Below, piece after piece: positions 23,373 to 31,747 of a stretch of DNA of 64,000 nt. Made by a program: the position numbers and the translations under genes. Within the stretch, counting starts at the first letter, position 1; each line of letters opens with the position of its first letter. Source of the stretch: CAXMST01 sp038206985 (GTDB taxonomy: Bacteria; Actinomycetota; Thermoleophilia; Solirubrobacterales; 70-9). A model generated the notes under the pieces. That model had not been told where the DNA came from, made no database searches, and worked only from the letters and a program-made list of their open reading frames with translations. The stretch is taken from the NCBI GenBank assembly GCA_038206985.1, contig JBBRAH010000005.1, forward strand, positions 44,663 through 108,662. The letters run 5' to 3'.

Positions 23373-24580
23373 CGGTCCACCGCGCATCGGAAGCCGGCGA
23401 AGATCTGGCTGCGGATCGGGAGATCCCAGTTACGAAAGCACGTCCGTATGACGTCCCGGCGCGTCGCCCAGGACCCGCCGCGCAGGACCTTGTAGCCGGA
23501 GCCGTAGAAGACCTCCGAATACTCCCTGTAGGGGAACGCGCTGAAGCCTGGGTAGGCCTCGAAATCAGACGCCGTCCACTCCCAGACGTCGCCGAGCATC
23601 TGCACGGCACCGCAAGCTGCTGCCGCCGCGACGCCGGAGCCGGCCGGCGCACAGCCGTAGCCGAGCTGATCGAGGTTGGACCCGGCGGGGTCGCTGCCGG
23701 CGGCAGCCGCCTCCCACTCGAACTCAGTCGGCAGGCGCTTGCCGGCCCAGGTCGCGAATGCGGCGGCCCCCTCCCAGCTGACATGCACGACGGGTAGCTC
23801 GGGGGCGAGTGCCTCGCGCCGGCCGAAGGGGTTGTGCAGCCAGCCGCCCTCGCCATCGGGCTCCCAGTACATCGGTGGTGCGGCGCCGGTCTCGGCCACG
23901 AAGGTGGCGTAGTCCGCGTTACTCACGGGGGCGCGGTCGATGGAGAACGGGGCCAGCTCAACCTCGTGGCGGGGCCGCTCGTTGTCGTAGGCGAAGCCTC
24001 CCGGGCCGGCGCCGATGACATGGCGGCCGCCGGATACATCAACCATCTCCGGGCCGGGCTCAACGGCTCGCCCGCCAACCCCCGGATCACGGGACGGGCA
24101 GGGATAGCCATCGACGTGCTGCAGCAGTTGCAGCATCGTCTCCTGGTGCTGGTGCTCGTGGGCGATCAGCATCTCGTAAGCGAAGCCGCCCTCGCGAAGC
24201 GGGTCTCCCCCACCCTCCAGCTCGGTCCGCTCGAGTACCTCGAGTGCCCGCTCGCGAACATCGGCCAAATAGCGGCGCAGCTCGTCGCCCCGCAGCAACG
24301 GCAGCTCATTGCGGGTCGCCCGCGGGTTCTCGATCGCGTCGTAGAAGCGGCCGAGATCGCCGTCGAGTGGCCCCAGGCCGCCCACCGTCTGCACGAGCCA
24401 CAGTTCCTCAAAGTTGGCGATGTGGCCGAGATCCCAGGCCAGCGGACTCAGTATCTCCGAGTAGACCGTGTTGAGCTGCTGCTCGTCGAGCGGCTCGACC
24501 AGCATCAACGTTCGCCGCCGGGCTGCCTCGAGGCGCTCCGCGATCGATTCCTTGCCGGCTGCAGGGGCCTCAAGCTTGAT
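23369..24580 (-). CDS. egtB: Ergothioneine sulfoxide synthase EgtB
   Basis: About 403 residues. An N-terminal DinB-like domain carries the three iron-binding histidines (DLGHIANFEE and AHEHQHQE). A C-terminal formylglycine-generating-enzyme fold (~175-400) has GDVWEWTASDF and LRGGSWATRRD. EgtB joins hercynine to a thiol donor using O2. The first ATG/TTG (24505/24508) would cut off the segment ESIAERLEAARRRTL, which matches the beginning of known EgtB proteins (RERTLRLVEF). In-frame extension is possible only to an ATC at 24580, which follows TAGGGT (24587-24592) by 6 nt, so a leaderless ATC start is proposed. The thiol donor (gamma-Glu-Cys or Cys) cannot be decided; no egtA, egtC or egtE is in view. 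Confidence 0.93.
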   Translation of the reverse strand: MKLEAPAAGKESIAERLEAARRRTLMLVEPLDEQQLNTVYSEILSPLAWDLGHIANFEELWLVQTVGGLGPLDGDLGRFYDAIENPRATRNELPLLRGDELRRYLADVRERALEVLERTELEGGGDPLREGGFAYEMLIAHEHQHQETMLQLLQHVDGYPCPSRDPGVGGRAVEPGPEMVDVSGGRHVIGAGPGGFAYDNERPRHEVELAPFSIDRAPVSNADYATFVAETGAAPPMYWEPDGEGGWLHNPFGRREALAPELPVVHVSWEGAAAFATWAGKRLPTEFEWEAAAAGSDPAGSNLDQLGYGCAPAGSGVAAAAACGAVQMLGDVWEWTASDFEAYPGFSAFPYREYSEVFYGSGYKVLRGGSWATRRDVIRTCFRNWDLPIRSQIFAGFRCAVDR

Positions 24581-24631
24581 GCCGGGACCCTACACAGGCG
24601 ACCTTTCGGCCTGGTTGCGAGTCGCAGCGGA

Positions 24632-25573
24632 TCAGTTGGTGTCGGGCGACTCGGGATCGAGCCAGACTTTTTTGCGCCAGGGCGGGGTGACGGCGAAGCT
24701 CTCGGCATCCACACCCGGGAGAAGCGATTCGATCGGGATCAGGCGGAACGCCCCGGGCTCGATCCTCCAGGGCGCGTCGGCATCCCACTCGATCGATCCG
24801 GCGTGCGAGCCGTGCGAGACCCGCAGATGGCCGTAGCCACTGCCCCAGCGGGGATCGTCGGTCTTGCCGAGATCGCTGAGGACGTTGCGCGGCCCGGTTC
24901 GGGAGTCGTTGTAGCCGTTGTGCGAGCTGGCGCGACTGTTGACCGTGCCATCCGCCCCGATCCGTACCTGATAGCTCTCCCAGTCGTCGCGGTGGTAGCC
25001 GCGTGCGCCGAACGGGCGGGTGGCGCTGTCGGGGTAGTAGAGCCAGTACTGGATGTAGAGGTAGCCGGCGCGAGCACCCGAGCAATCGGCCCGGGCGCTC
25101 GCTCCGACCCCGGGTGACCCGGGGCGGCAGTCCACGACATGGGTGAAGATTGTCGGGCGCTCGCCCCCGAAGCTGTGCTGCAGCGTGCCGAGAACGCTGG
25201 TGTCGGCACAGCTGCGTTCTCGGCAACGGCGGAAGTCCACGGGGAGCGAGGCGAACTCGGCGGCCTCGAAGCCGATGGTCGGCGTCCGGGCTCTCAGCTG
25301 TGCCGCCAGTTCGCTGCCGTAAGCGGCCGCGAGCGGCGACGTGACGATTCCGGGGTCGCAGTCCGTACCGCGATCGACCGCGCAGACGAGCTGCCCGACT
25401 ACGGCCCGGGCGAGTTGCCCACCCGGGAGGCGATCACCGGCGAGGGCGGCAACCGACCCGAAGATCAGAGCGACCGCCAACACGGCGCCGATGTACTCGA
25501 GCGTGCCCTGCCCCGCCTGGGAGGCGACGCACGAGCGGCTGCTCCCGGTACTCCTGGCGCAAACCCTGACCAT
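24632..25573 (-). CDS. Secreted protein with class III pilin-like signal and DWE-motif domain
   Basis: A 313-residue protein. Residues 21-46 (GQGTLEYIGAVLAVALIFGS) match a Flp/TadE-type prepilin signal: Gly at the cleavage site, Glu at mature position +5 and a hydrophobic helix. The mature part has many Cys residues (probable disulfides). Its C-terminal domain includes YIQYWLYYPDS and GYHRDDWESYQVRI, recalling the H-x-x-DWE motif of Vps62/NPP1-like proteins. It is not a simple pilin. Function unknown; secretion by a Tad-like system is inference. Start GTG/ATG at 25573 is tentative. Confidence 0.7.
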   Translation of the reverse strand: MVRVCARSTGSSRSCVASQAGQGTLEYIGAVLAVALIFGSVAALAGDRLPGGQLARAVVGQLVCAVDRGTDCDPGIVTSPLAAAYGSELAAQLRARTPTIGFEAAEFASLPVDFRRCRERSCADTSVLGTLQHSFGGERPTIFTHVVDCRPGSPGVGASARADCSGARAGYLYIQYWLYYPDSATRPFGARGYHRDDWESYQVRIGADGTVNSRASSHNGYNDSRTGPRNVLSDLGKTDDPRWGSGYGHLRVSHGSHAGSIEWDADAPWRIEPGAFRLIPIESLLPGVDAESFAVTPPWRKKVWLDPESPDTN

Positions 25574-25685
25574 GATCCGAACCTAGGCCGGACGGCGGAA
25601 CGAGTGGGACGCGAACTGCGCCGACTCTGCCTCAGGCCTGTTCCAAACCGGTGTCCGGACCCGGGCCCGGTGATAGCCTCGCCCG

Positions 25686-25958
25686 GTGAGCGATCGGCAC
25701 CAGGATCCGGTGAGCAAAGCGCAGGCGGGCAGCGGGCGCGGTTGGCGCTTCTACGTAGCCGCCTTCATCGGTCTGCTGGCGTTCGTCGTCGTGATCCAGA
25801 ACACCGACACGACGAACTTCAAGTTCCTTCTCGCCGAGGCGGAGATGCCGCTGATCTTCGGCTTGATCATCGCGATCCTGCTCGGCGTCGCGATCGGTTG
25901 GCTAGGGCCCCATGTCCGGCGCGGACGGCACGTCGAGAAGAAGCGCGCCGAAGACTAG
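25686..25958 (+). CDS. LapA-domain (DUF1049) small membrane protein
   Basis: A 90-residue protein with two transmembrane helices (about 22-40 and 55-75) separated by IQNTDTTNFKFLLAEAEMPL, the LapA/DUF1049 pattern (vv.NTe.v.f.f....). LapA-like proteins help organise the envelope; the actinobacterial role is unknown. A basic tail follows. GTG 25686 is preceded by TAGCCT (25674-25679) with a 6-nt gap, indicating a leaderless transcript. Confidence 0.85.
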   Translation: MSDRHQDPVSKAQAGSGRGWRFYVAAFIGLLAFVVVIQNTDTTNFKFLLAEAEMPLIFGLIIAILLGVAIGWLGPHVRRGRHVEKKRAED

Positions 25959-25988
25959 AGCCGGCTCGGCCTCCGGGGCTCCGGGGCC

Positions 25989-26351
25989 TCAGGCGGCCTG
26001 TCGCTGATCCCGCCAATAGGCGAGCAGCCGGCGCTCGGCCTGCGGCGTGTGCACCGCTGCCCCCAGCCCGACCGAGCCACGCACCCGTTCGGCCTCATAT
26101 GGCAGCCACACACGCCCGCTGGATCCGATCGCATCGCGCGCGGGAGCAATGAAGCGGCGACCGCGACCAAAGCGGAACTCGTTGATCACGAGCCACATCG
26201 GCGCGCGCCCATCGGGGGTCGGAATTACCGACTCCAGCCGCCCCAGCCCTCCGCCGTTGAGGTCATCGACACGCCAGCCGATCCAGTTCCGGATCTGCTC
26301 GAGGCCGGCAGCCTTGCCGCCAGCCAGTTCGTATGCGCGTGAAACGCCCAT
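25989..26351 (-). CDS. PRC-barrel-like hypothetical protein
   Basis: A 120-residue soluble protein. The section WIGWRVDDLNGGGLGRLESVIPTPDG followed by WLVINEFRFGRGRRFIAPA looks like a PRC-barrel fold, seen in photosynthetic reaction centre H subunits and RimM, and often in small stress-related actinobacterial proteins. The N-terminal ~20 residues and Arg-rich C-terminus are variable. It lies downstream of the pnt operon across a 186-bp gap with a hairpin, so it is probably transcribed separately. Confidence 0.65.
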   Translation of the reverse strand: MGVSRAYELAGGKAAGLEQIRNWIGWRVDDLNGGGLGRLESVIPTPDGRAPMWLVINEFRFGRGRRFIAPARDAIGSSGRVWLPYEAERVRGSVGLGAAVHTPQAERRLLAYWRDQRQAA

Positions 26352-26515
26352 CTAACCTCGCGAATGTAGTCGCTGGAACGGTCGGATTCGCCGCATCGTC
26401 CGCGGACGGCCTCCCGTAGCCGGAGGTTGGACCCCCGCTCGCGGCTCGCTCGCCACGCTGCTCGTAGCAGCCCGCCCGCGGGAACTGGTGGCTGCCACGC
26501 CGACGGCTCCTGGTA

Positions 26516-26533
26516 GAGCCCGGCGGCGGGCTC
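26516..26533 (-). terminator. Hairpin downstream of pntB
   Basis: GAGCCCG (26516-26522) and CGGGCTC (26527-26533) with a 4-nt loop, 5 nt beyond the pntB stop on the minus strand. No U-tract follows. The rest of the gap to 26351 holds no recognisable gene. Confidence 0.45.
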
Positions 26534-26537
26534 AGAC

Positions 26538-27953
26538 TCAGAGCTTGGTGACCTCGGAGGCGATCTCCTGCGCGACGCCCTTGGCGTCACCGAAGAGCAT
26601 CGCTGTCTTGTCGAGATAGAAGAGGTCGTTGTCGATGCCGGCGAAGCCGGGGCTCATCGAACGCTTGATCACGATTACCTGTTGCGCCTCATGCGTCTCG
26701 ATGATCGGCATACCGGCGATCGGGGAGTCGGGATCCTCCTTGGCGGCCGGGTTGGTGACGTCGTTGGCGCCGATCACGACGGCGACGTCGGTGCGCGGCA
26801 TGTCGGGATTGATGTCGTCCATCTCGACGAGCTTCTCGTAATCGACGTCGGCCTCCGCGAGAAGCACGTTCATGTGGCCAGGCATACGCCCGGCTACGGG
26901 ATGGATCGCGTAGCGCACCTGCACCCCACGCTTCTCGAGCTCATCGACCATCTCCTTGACGGCATGCTGGGCCTGTGCCACGGCGAGCCCATAGCCAGGG
27001 ACGATCACGACGCTGTCAGCGTAGCCGAGCGCAATCGCCGCGTCCTGGGCGCCGATCGAGCGATGCGGGCGCTCCTCGGAGCTGCCGCCGGCGGCCGGCG
27101 GGGCGCCACCGAAGCCGGCGAAGAGGATGTTGGCGACCGAGCGGTTCATCGCGGTCGCCATCTCCATCGTGAGGATCGTGCCCGAGGAGCCAACCAGGGT
27201 GCCGCCGACGATCAGCGCCGTGTTGTCGAGCGAGAAGCCCGCGGCGGCCGCGGCGAGACCGGTGAACGCGTTGAGCAGCGAGATCACGACCGGCATGTCG
27301 GCGCCCCCGATCGGCAACACGAAGAAGTTGCCGAGCAGGGCGGCGGCGATCAGGCAGGCGACGAAGAGTGTCTGCGAGGGATCATCATTGTTGATCGCCA
27401 TCGAGACGCACGCGGCGAGTAGACCGATCAGCAGCGCGGCGTTGATGAATTGCTGGCCCGGCATTGAGACCGAGCGCTGCGGCAGGATGCCCTGCAGCTT
27501 GCCGAAGGCGATGTTCGAGCCCCAGAAGGAGATCGAGCCGACGACCATCGAGAAGAGAATCGGGATGAGGACCTCGAGGTCATAGACCTCGCCGAGATCG
27601 CCGATGTGGCGGAACTCGGACCAGGCGATCAGCGCTACCGCGCCGCCGCCGAGGCCGTTGTAGAGCGCCACCATCTGCGGCATGTCGGTCATCGCGACCC
27701 GCGCCGAGGCGACCCAGCCGACCGCGGAACCGACAGCGATCGCGCTGAGAATGATCCCCCAGTTGCCGATCACATCGGTCGAGAGCGTGGCAACGACGGC
27801 GATCGCCATGCCGACCGCGGCGATGCTGTTGCCGCGACGCGCCGTCTTCGGCGAGGTGCCCTGCCGGATACCGACGATGAACAGGACGAAGGCCGCGATG
27901 TAGCAAACCGCGATGAAGTCGGAATCGAGTGCGAAGGCTCCGAGAACCGGCAT
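26538..27953 (-). CDS. pntB: NAD(P) transhydrogenase subunit beta
   Basis: A 471-residue protein with about nine membrane helices (domain II part) and a C-terminal NADP(H)-binding domain III. That domain shows VVIVPGYGLAVAQAQHAV, the YAIHPVAGRMPGHMNVLLAEA segment, and IVIKRSMSPGFAGIDNDLFY. With the alpha subunits it couples proton entry to reduction of NADP by NADH, supplying NADPH. It ends the three-gene pnt operon, 2 nt after pntAB. Full length. Confidence 0.95.
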   Translation of the reverse strand: MPVLGAFALDSDFIAVCYIAAFVLFIVGIRQGTSPKTARRGNSIAAVGMAIAVVATLSTDVIGNWGIILSAIAVGSAVGWVASARVAMTDMPQMVALYNGLGGGAVALIAWSEFRHIGDLGEVYDLEVLIPILFSMVVGSISFWGSNIAFGKLQGILPQRSVSMPGQQFINAALLIGLLAACVSMAINNDDPSQTLFVACLIAAALLGNFFVLPIGGADMPVVISLLNAFTGLAAAAAGFSLDNTALIVGGTLVGSSGTILTMEMATAMNRSVANILFAGFGGAPPAAGGSSEERPHRSIGAQDAAIALGYADSVVIVPGYGLAVAQAQHAVKEMVDELEKRGVQVRYAIHPVAGRMPGHMNVLLAEADVDYEKLVEMDDINPDMPRTDVAVVIGANDVTNPAAKEDPDSPIAGMPIIETHEAQQVIVIKRSMSPGFAGIDNDLFYLDKTAMLFGDAKGVAQEIASEVTKL

Positions 27954-27955
27954 CC

Positions 27956-28279
27956 CTAGGAACCCTTCCCCGCCCCAGCGGCGGCGTCATCCGCCGGTTT
28001 CTTGGGCTTGCGGACGAACATGCCGAGCATCCGGTCGGTGACCAGGAAGCCACCGACGACGTTGACGGTGCCGAAGAAGATCGCAATCCAGCCGATCACG
28101 TCGGTCAAGATCGTCTCCGAGTAGCCGATCACAAGCAGCCCGCCGAGGATCACGATGCCGTGGATCGCGTTGGTCTGCGACATCAGCGGCGTGTGCAGCG
28201 TCGCGGGAACCTTCGAGATCACCTCGAAGCCGACGAACGCCGCCAGCACGAAGATCGTCAGCTCACCGATCAGATCCAT
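27956..28279 (-). CDS. pntAB: NAD(P) transhydrogenase subunit alpha, membrane part
   Basis: A 107-residue protein with three to four membrane helices (FVLAAFVGFEVISKVP, LHTPLMSQTNAIHGIV, GWIAIFFGTVNVVGGF). This equals the C-terminal membrane segment of E. coli PntA, encoded separately as in many actinobacteria and alphaproteobacteria. It forms part of the proton channel. ATG overlaps the stop of the upstream alpha1 gene (TGATG). Confidence 0.93.
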   Translation of the reverse strand: MDLIGELTIFVLAAFVGFEVISKVPATLHTPLMSQTNAIHGIVILGGLLVIGYSETILTDVIGWIAIFFGTVNVVGGFLVTDRMLGMFVRKPKKPADDAAAGAGKGS

Positions 28280-29490
28280 CAGCCGTCAGCCTCCTCGGAG
28301 CCGGTGTTCTCACCGGCGGTTTCAGCGGGCGCGGGTGCGGCCGGCTGCGTGTCCACGGGCGTCGCCTCCACACCCGCGGCCTGGGCGGCGCGCTCGTTGC
28401 GGACCTTGCCCTCGTGCGTGAGGCAGGCGCCCGCGACGACCTCGTCGGAGAAGTCGATGCCGAGCTTGCCCTCCTCGGTGATCAGATCGATGAAGTTCTC
28501 GAGGTTCTTGGCGTAGAGCTGCGAAGCGTGGGTCGCCATGTCGGAGGCCAGGTTGCGGGGCGCGATCACCTTGACGCCGTCCACATCGACGGTCCGGCCG
28601 GCCTCGGTCAGCTCGCAGTTGCCGCCGGAATCGCCGGCGAGATCGACGATCACTGAGCCCGGCGCCATGTTGTGGACGCCCTCGGCGGTGATCAGGATCG
28701 GCGCGGCGCGACCCGGGATCTGCGCGGTGCTGATGATCACATCCTGCTTGGCGGCGTTCTCGGCCAGCGCCACGCGGACCTGCTCGTTCTCCTCGTCGCT
28801 GAGCGGTCGGGCGTAGCCGCCCTCGTCCTCGGCATCGGGGATGAAGTCGAGCTCCAGCGGCCGCCCTCCGAGCGAAGCGATCTGCTCCCAGGCGGCGCGG
28901 CGGATGTCGAAGCCGCTGACCACCGCGCCGAGGCGCTTGGCGGTGGCGATCGCCTGCAGGCCGGCCACACCGGCGCCGAGCACCATCACCCGGGCGGGAG
29001 AAACCGTGCCCGCTGCCGTGGTCATCATCGGGAAGAAGCGTCCGCACTCGCGGGCGGCGAGCAATACCGAGGCGTAGCCGGCGACGTTGGCCTGCGAGGA
29101 CAGGCCGTCCATCGCCTGGGCGCGGGTGATCCGCGGGATCGACTCGATGGCGAAGCTGGTGACGCCGCCGTCGGCGAGCGCGCGGGTCGTCTCGCTCGCG
29201 GTCAGCGGGGCGAGGAAGCCGATGAGGATCTTGCCGTTGCCGACGCGCCCGATCTCCTCGGTCGTCGGCGTGTTGACGCGCAACACGATGTCGGCTCCGT
29301 AGGCGGCGCTCGCGTCGGCCACCTGGGCGCCGGCCTCGGTGTACTCCTCGTCGGGGTGCCCGGCGAGCGCACCGGCGCCCGCCTCGATGACTACCTCGAG
29401 CTGCTTGCCGGTAAGGCTCTTGACCGTGTCGGGGATGAGCGCGACGCGCTTCTCTCCCTCGACGGACTCTTTCGGGACGCCAATCCTCAT
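28279..29490 (-). CDS. pntAA: NAD(P) transhydrogenase subunit alpha, NAD-binding part
   Basis: A 403-residue soluble domain I protein beginning MRIGVPKE, as in PntA and alanine dehydrogenase. It has VIEAGAG, the Rossmann motif VMVLGAGVAGLQAIATAKRLGA and SGFDIRRAAWEQ. It binds NAD(H) on the cytoplasmic side and docks on the pntAB/pntB membrane part. ATG 29490 is chosen by homology; an 18-residue longer frame is unsupported. First gene of the operon. Confidence 0.94.
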   Translation of the reverse strand: MRIGVPKESVEGEKRVALIPDTVKSLTGKQLEVVIEAGAGALAGHPDEEYTEAGAQVADASAAYGADIVLRVNTPTTEEIGRVGNGKILIGFLAPLTASETTRALADGGVTSFAIESIPRITRAQAMDGLSSQANVAGYASVLLAARECGRFFPMMTTAAGTVSPARVMVLGAGVAGLQAIATAKRLGAVVSGFDIRRAAWEQIASLGGRPLELDFIPDAEDEGGYARPLSDEENEQVRVALAENAAKQDVIISTAQIPGRAAPILITAEGVHNMAPGSVIVDLAGDSGGNCELTEAGRTVDVDGVKVIAPRNLASDMATHASQLYAKNLENFIDLITEEGKLGIDFSDEVVAGACLTHEGKVRNERAAQAAGVEATPVDTQPAAPAPAETAGENTGSEEADG

Positions 29491-29574
29491 GGGGCGGTCG
29501 CGGAGCCTAACCGAGGCGGACCGGTTCGCGTCCCGCGACCCCACTCCAGGGTGCGAACCCGGCCGCCATATCGC

Positions 29575-31692
29575 TCAGGACGAGGGGGCCGGATCGATCG
29601 GGACGACGGCGTTGCTGAGTCCGGTCGTCACCCAGATCAGGCCGTCGCCGGCGGCAAGCTCCTCGGGGCCGCCCTCGCCGGAGCCCGGAATCTTCACGGT
29701 GCCGGCCTCGCCCGCGGGATCGGCCGGATCGAGCGTGTGCACGGCGCCGTCTCCATCGCTGACCCAAACGAGGTCCTCGGCGAGGATCACGTCGCGGGGC
29801 ACCCCGAGCCCCTTGACCGTCTGCTCGCGCTTGGCGCTCTCAGCGTTGATGACGCTGACGCTCCCCGACTCCGTGTTCGCGACCCAGACCTTGCCCTCGG
29901 CGACGGCGATGCCCTTCGGGTTGTCCCCGACCTTGACCAGCTTCTGGTTGGCCGGATCGGCCCGGTCGATGCGGACCACCTGATCGGTGTCGCGCGCGGT
30001 CACCCAGATGTAGCCGCCGTCGGCGGCGATTCCGTGCGGACCCGAGGCGCCGTCCTGCAGGGCGATCGCCGGGTCGGCCACAGCGGCGCCCTGTGGAATC
30101 CTCGAGACCGTGTTGTCGGCGAAGTTGCTGACCCAGACGTTGCCCTCGGCGTCCTCGGCCAGGCTCTTGGGATCGTCTCCCACCTGGACCAGCGTTTGCG
30201 CGCCATCAGGATTGCCGCCCTCGATCCGGACCACAGCGTTGCTCTCCGGCGCGGTCACCCAAAGGGCATTGGTGCCGGCGATCACATCCTCCGCTGAAGC
30301 GACTCCATCGAGTTGCACTGGCTCGCCGGTCCTCTTGACTCCGTCCACCGGCACGATCTGCCCGGTGCCGCGGGTCACGACGAGCGGTTCGGCCCCATAG
30401 GCGATACCGACGGGCGTCCCCGCGATCTCCAGCGGCTTACCGGCTGCGCCGGGTCCCAGCGGGGCCGCAGCGGGATCGGCGCTGCTCGGGGCCGTACCCC
30501 CTGCTCCGGAATCCTGCCCGTCGCCGCTGCTGCTGACGAGCACGACCGCCACCACGGCGGCGACGGCAACAACGGCGATGCTCGTGGTGACCCGGCGGCG
30601 AGCGGCTCGCGGGTCGCGGCCTGCGGGCGACGGCGGCTCACCCTCGGGGGCCGGCTCGGCAACGGCTTCGCCCCCGGTCGCATAGCGGCGGGTTGGTTCG
30701 GAGTCCGTATCCGGGTCGGGGGCGGGCGGAACCTCAGACTCCACCGTGGGGTCGATCGGCTCATCGATGGCGCCCGGCACGACGTACGCGGCCGTCGGCG
30801 CGGCGGGCCCCGTCGCGACGCTGCGCTCCTCCTCGGCCACCGCTCCCCCCGCAACCGCGGCGGCTGCCGCTCGGGCCAGATCGCCGGCGCTCGGGTAGCG
30901 ACCCTCCCGCCCCTTCGCCATCGCGCGTGCGATCACTCCGTCGAGCGAACCGGCCGCCTCGCTGTCGCCGGGCAGCCATGCGGGCTCGTCCTGCAGGTGC
31001 GCGTACATCTTTGCCACCTTCTCCTCACGGGAGGCGAAGGGGGCCTCGCCGGCAACCATCTCGTAGAGGACGCAGCCGAGCGCGTAGACGTCCGTGCGGG
31101 CGTCGAGCTCCTCGCCGCGGATCTGCTCGGGAGCGACGTAGTCGAGGGTGCCGACGAAGGCACCGGTGCTGGTCAGGGCCGTAGCGTCAGCGGCCTGGTC
31201 CATGCGCTTGGTCAGGCCGAAGTCGGTCAGATAGGCGTGCTCGTCGACTGCGCGCTGCTCGATCAGGATGTTGCCCGGCTTGATGTCGCGATGGACGAGC
31301 CCGCGAGAGTGCGCGACATCGAGCGCCGAGGCGACCTGCTCGAGGATCGCGACCGCGTGCGGTCCGTCCAGCGAGCCGTGGGCGAGCAGCAGCTTGCGCA
31401 GATCGGGGCCGTCGATCAGATCCATCGTTACGAACAGCAGGCCGTCCTCTTCGCCCGCGTGGTGGATCGGCACCACGTTGGGATGTCGCAGGGAGACGGC
31501 GATCCGCGACTCGGACTTGAAGCGCTCGCGGAAGGAGTCGTCGTCGGCGAGATCGGCGGCGATCACCTTGAGCGCGACGAGGTGGTCGAGGGCGATGTGG
31601 GTGGCCCTGTAGACCGTCCCCATTCCTCCGCGTCCGGCTACTCCCTCGATCCGATGTCCTGCAAAGACCGCGCCCTCACCAAGCTCCGGCAT
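29575..31692 (-). CDS. Membrane Ser/Thr protein kinase with extracellular beta-propeller
   Basis: A 705-residue PknD-like receptor kinase. The kinase domain (~12-280) has GRGGMGTVY, VALKVIA (ATP-binding Lys), HRDIKPGNIL, DFGLTKR and APEQIRG, so it appears active. A Pro/Glu-rich juxtamembrane stretch (~280-365) and one helix (IAVVAVAAVVAVVLV) follow. Residues ~420-705 form an NHL/YVTN-like propeller with repeats ending in forms of GNVWVSN and VWVANTESGSVSVIN. The propeller would face outside and may bind a cell-wall or small ligand. TATAAC/TAACTA lies about 9-11 nt upstream of ATG 31692. Monocistronic. Confidence 0.92.
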   Translation of the reverse strand: MPELGEGAVFAGHRIEGVAGRGGMGTVYRATHIALDHLVALKVIAADLADDDSFRERFKSESRIAVSLRHPNVVPIHHAGEEDGLLFVTMDLIDGPDLRKLLLAHGSLDGPHAVAILEQVASALDVAHSRGLVHRDIKPGNILIEQRAVDEHAYLTDFGLTKRMDQAADATALTSTGAFVGTLDYVAPEQIRGEELDARTDVYALGCVLYEMVAGEAPFASREEKVAKMYAHLQDEPAWLPGDSEAAGSLDGVIARAMAKGREGRYPSAGDLARAAAAAVAGGAVAEEERSVATGPAAPTAAYVVPGAIDEPIDPTVESEVPPAPDPDTDSEPTRRYATGGEAVAEPAPEGEPPSPAGRDPRAARRRVTTSIAVVAVAAVVAVVLVSSSGDGQDSGAGGTAPSSADPAAAPLGPGAAGKPLEIAGTPVGIAYGAEPLVVTRGTGQIVPVDGVKRTGEPVQLDGVASAEDVIAGTNALWVTAPESNAVVRIEGGNPDGAQTLVQVGDDPKSLAEDAEGNVWVSNFADNTVSRIPQGAAVADPAIALQDGASGPHGIAADGGYIWVTARDTDQVVRIDRADPANQKLVKVGDNPKGIAVAEGKVWVANTESGSVSVINAESAKREQTVKGLGVPRDVILAEDLVWVSDGDGAVHTLDPADPAGEAGTVKIPGSGEGGPEELAAGDGLIWVTTGLSNAVVPIDPAPSS

Positions 31693-31747
31693 GCTGGGCG
31701 TTAGTTATAGATCGGCGCGCCGGAGCGCGCCGTCCGGTCGGCGACGG

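Noticed and set aside
23369..24580. Frameshift or truncation at the EgtB N-terminus
   Set aside because: The conserved residues continue in the same frame without a shift; only a standard start codon is missing, so a non-standard start is the simpler reading.
26352..26537. Possible tRNA in the gap after pntB
   Set aside because: GC-rich hairpins are present but no T-loop GTTCRA, D-loop or CCA-end cloverleaf could be drawn on either strand.
28672..30297. Long plus-strand reading frame antisense to pntAA and the kinase gene
   Set aside because: Spans two confident genes on the other strand and has repetitive Gly/Asp/Arg composition typical of frame shadows.
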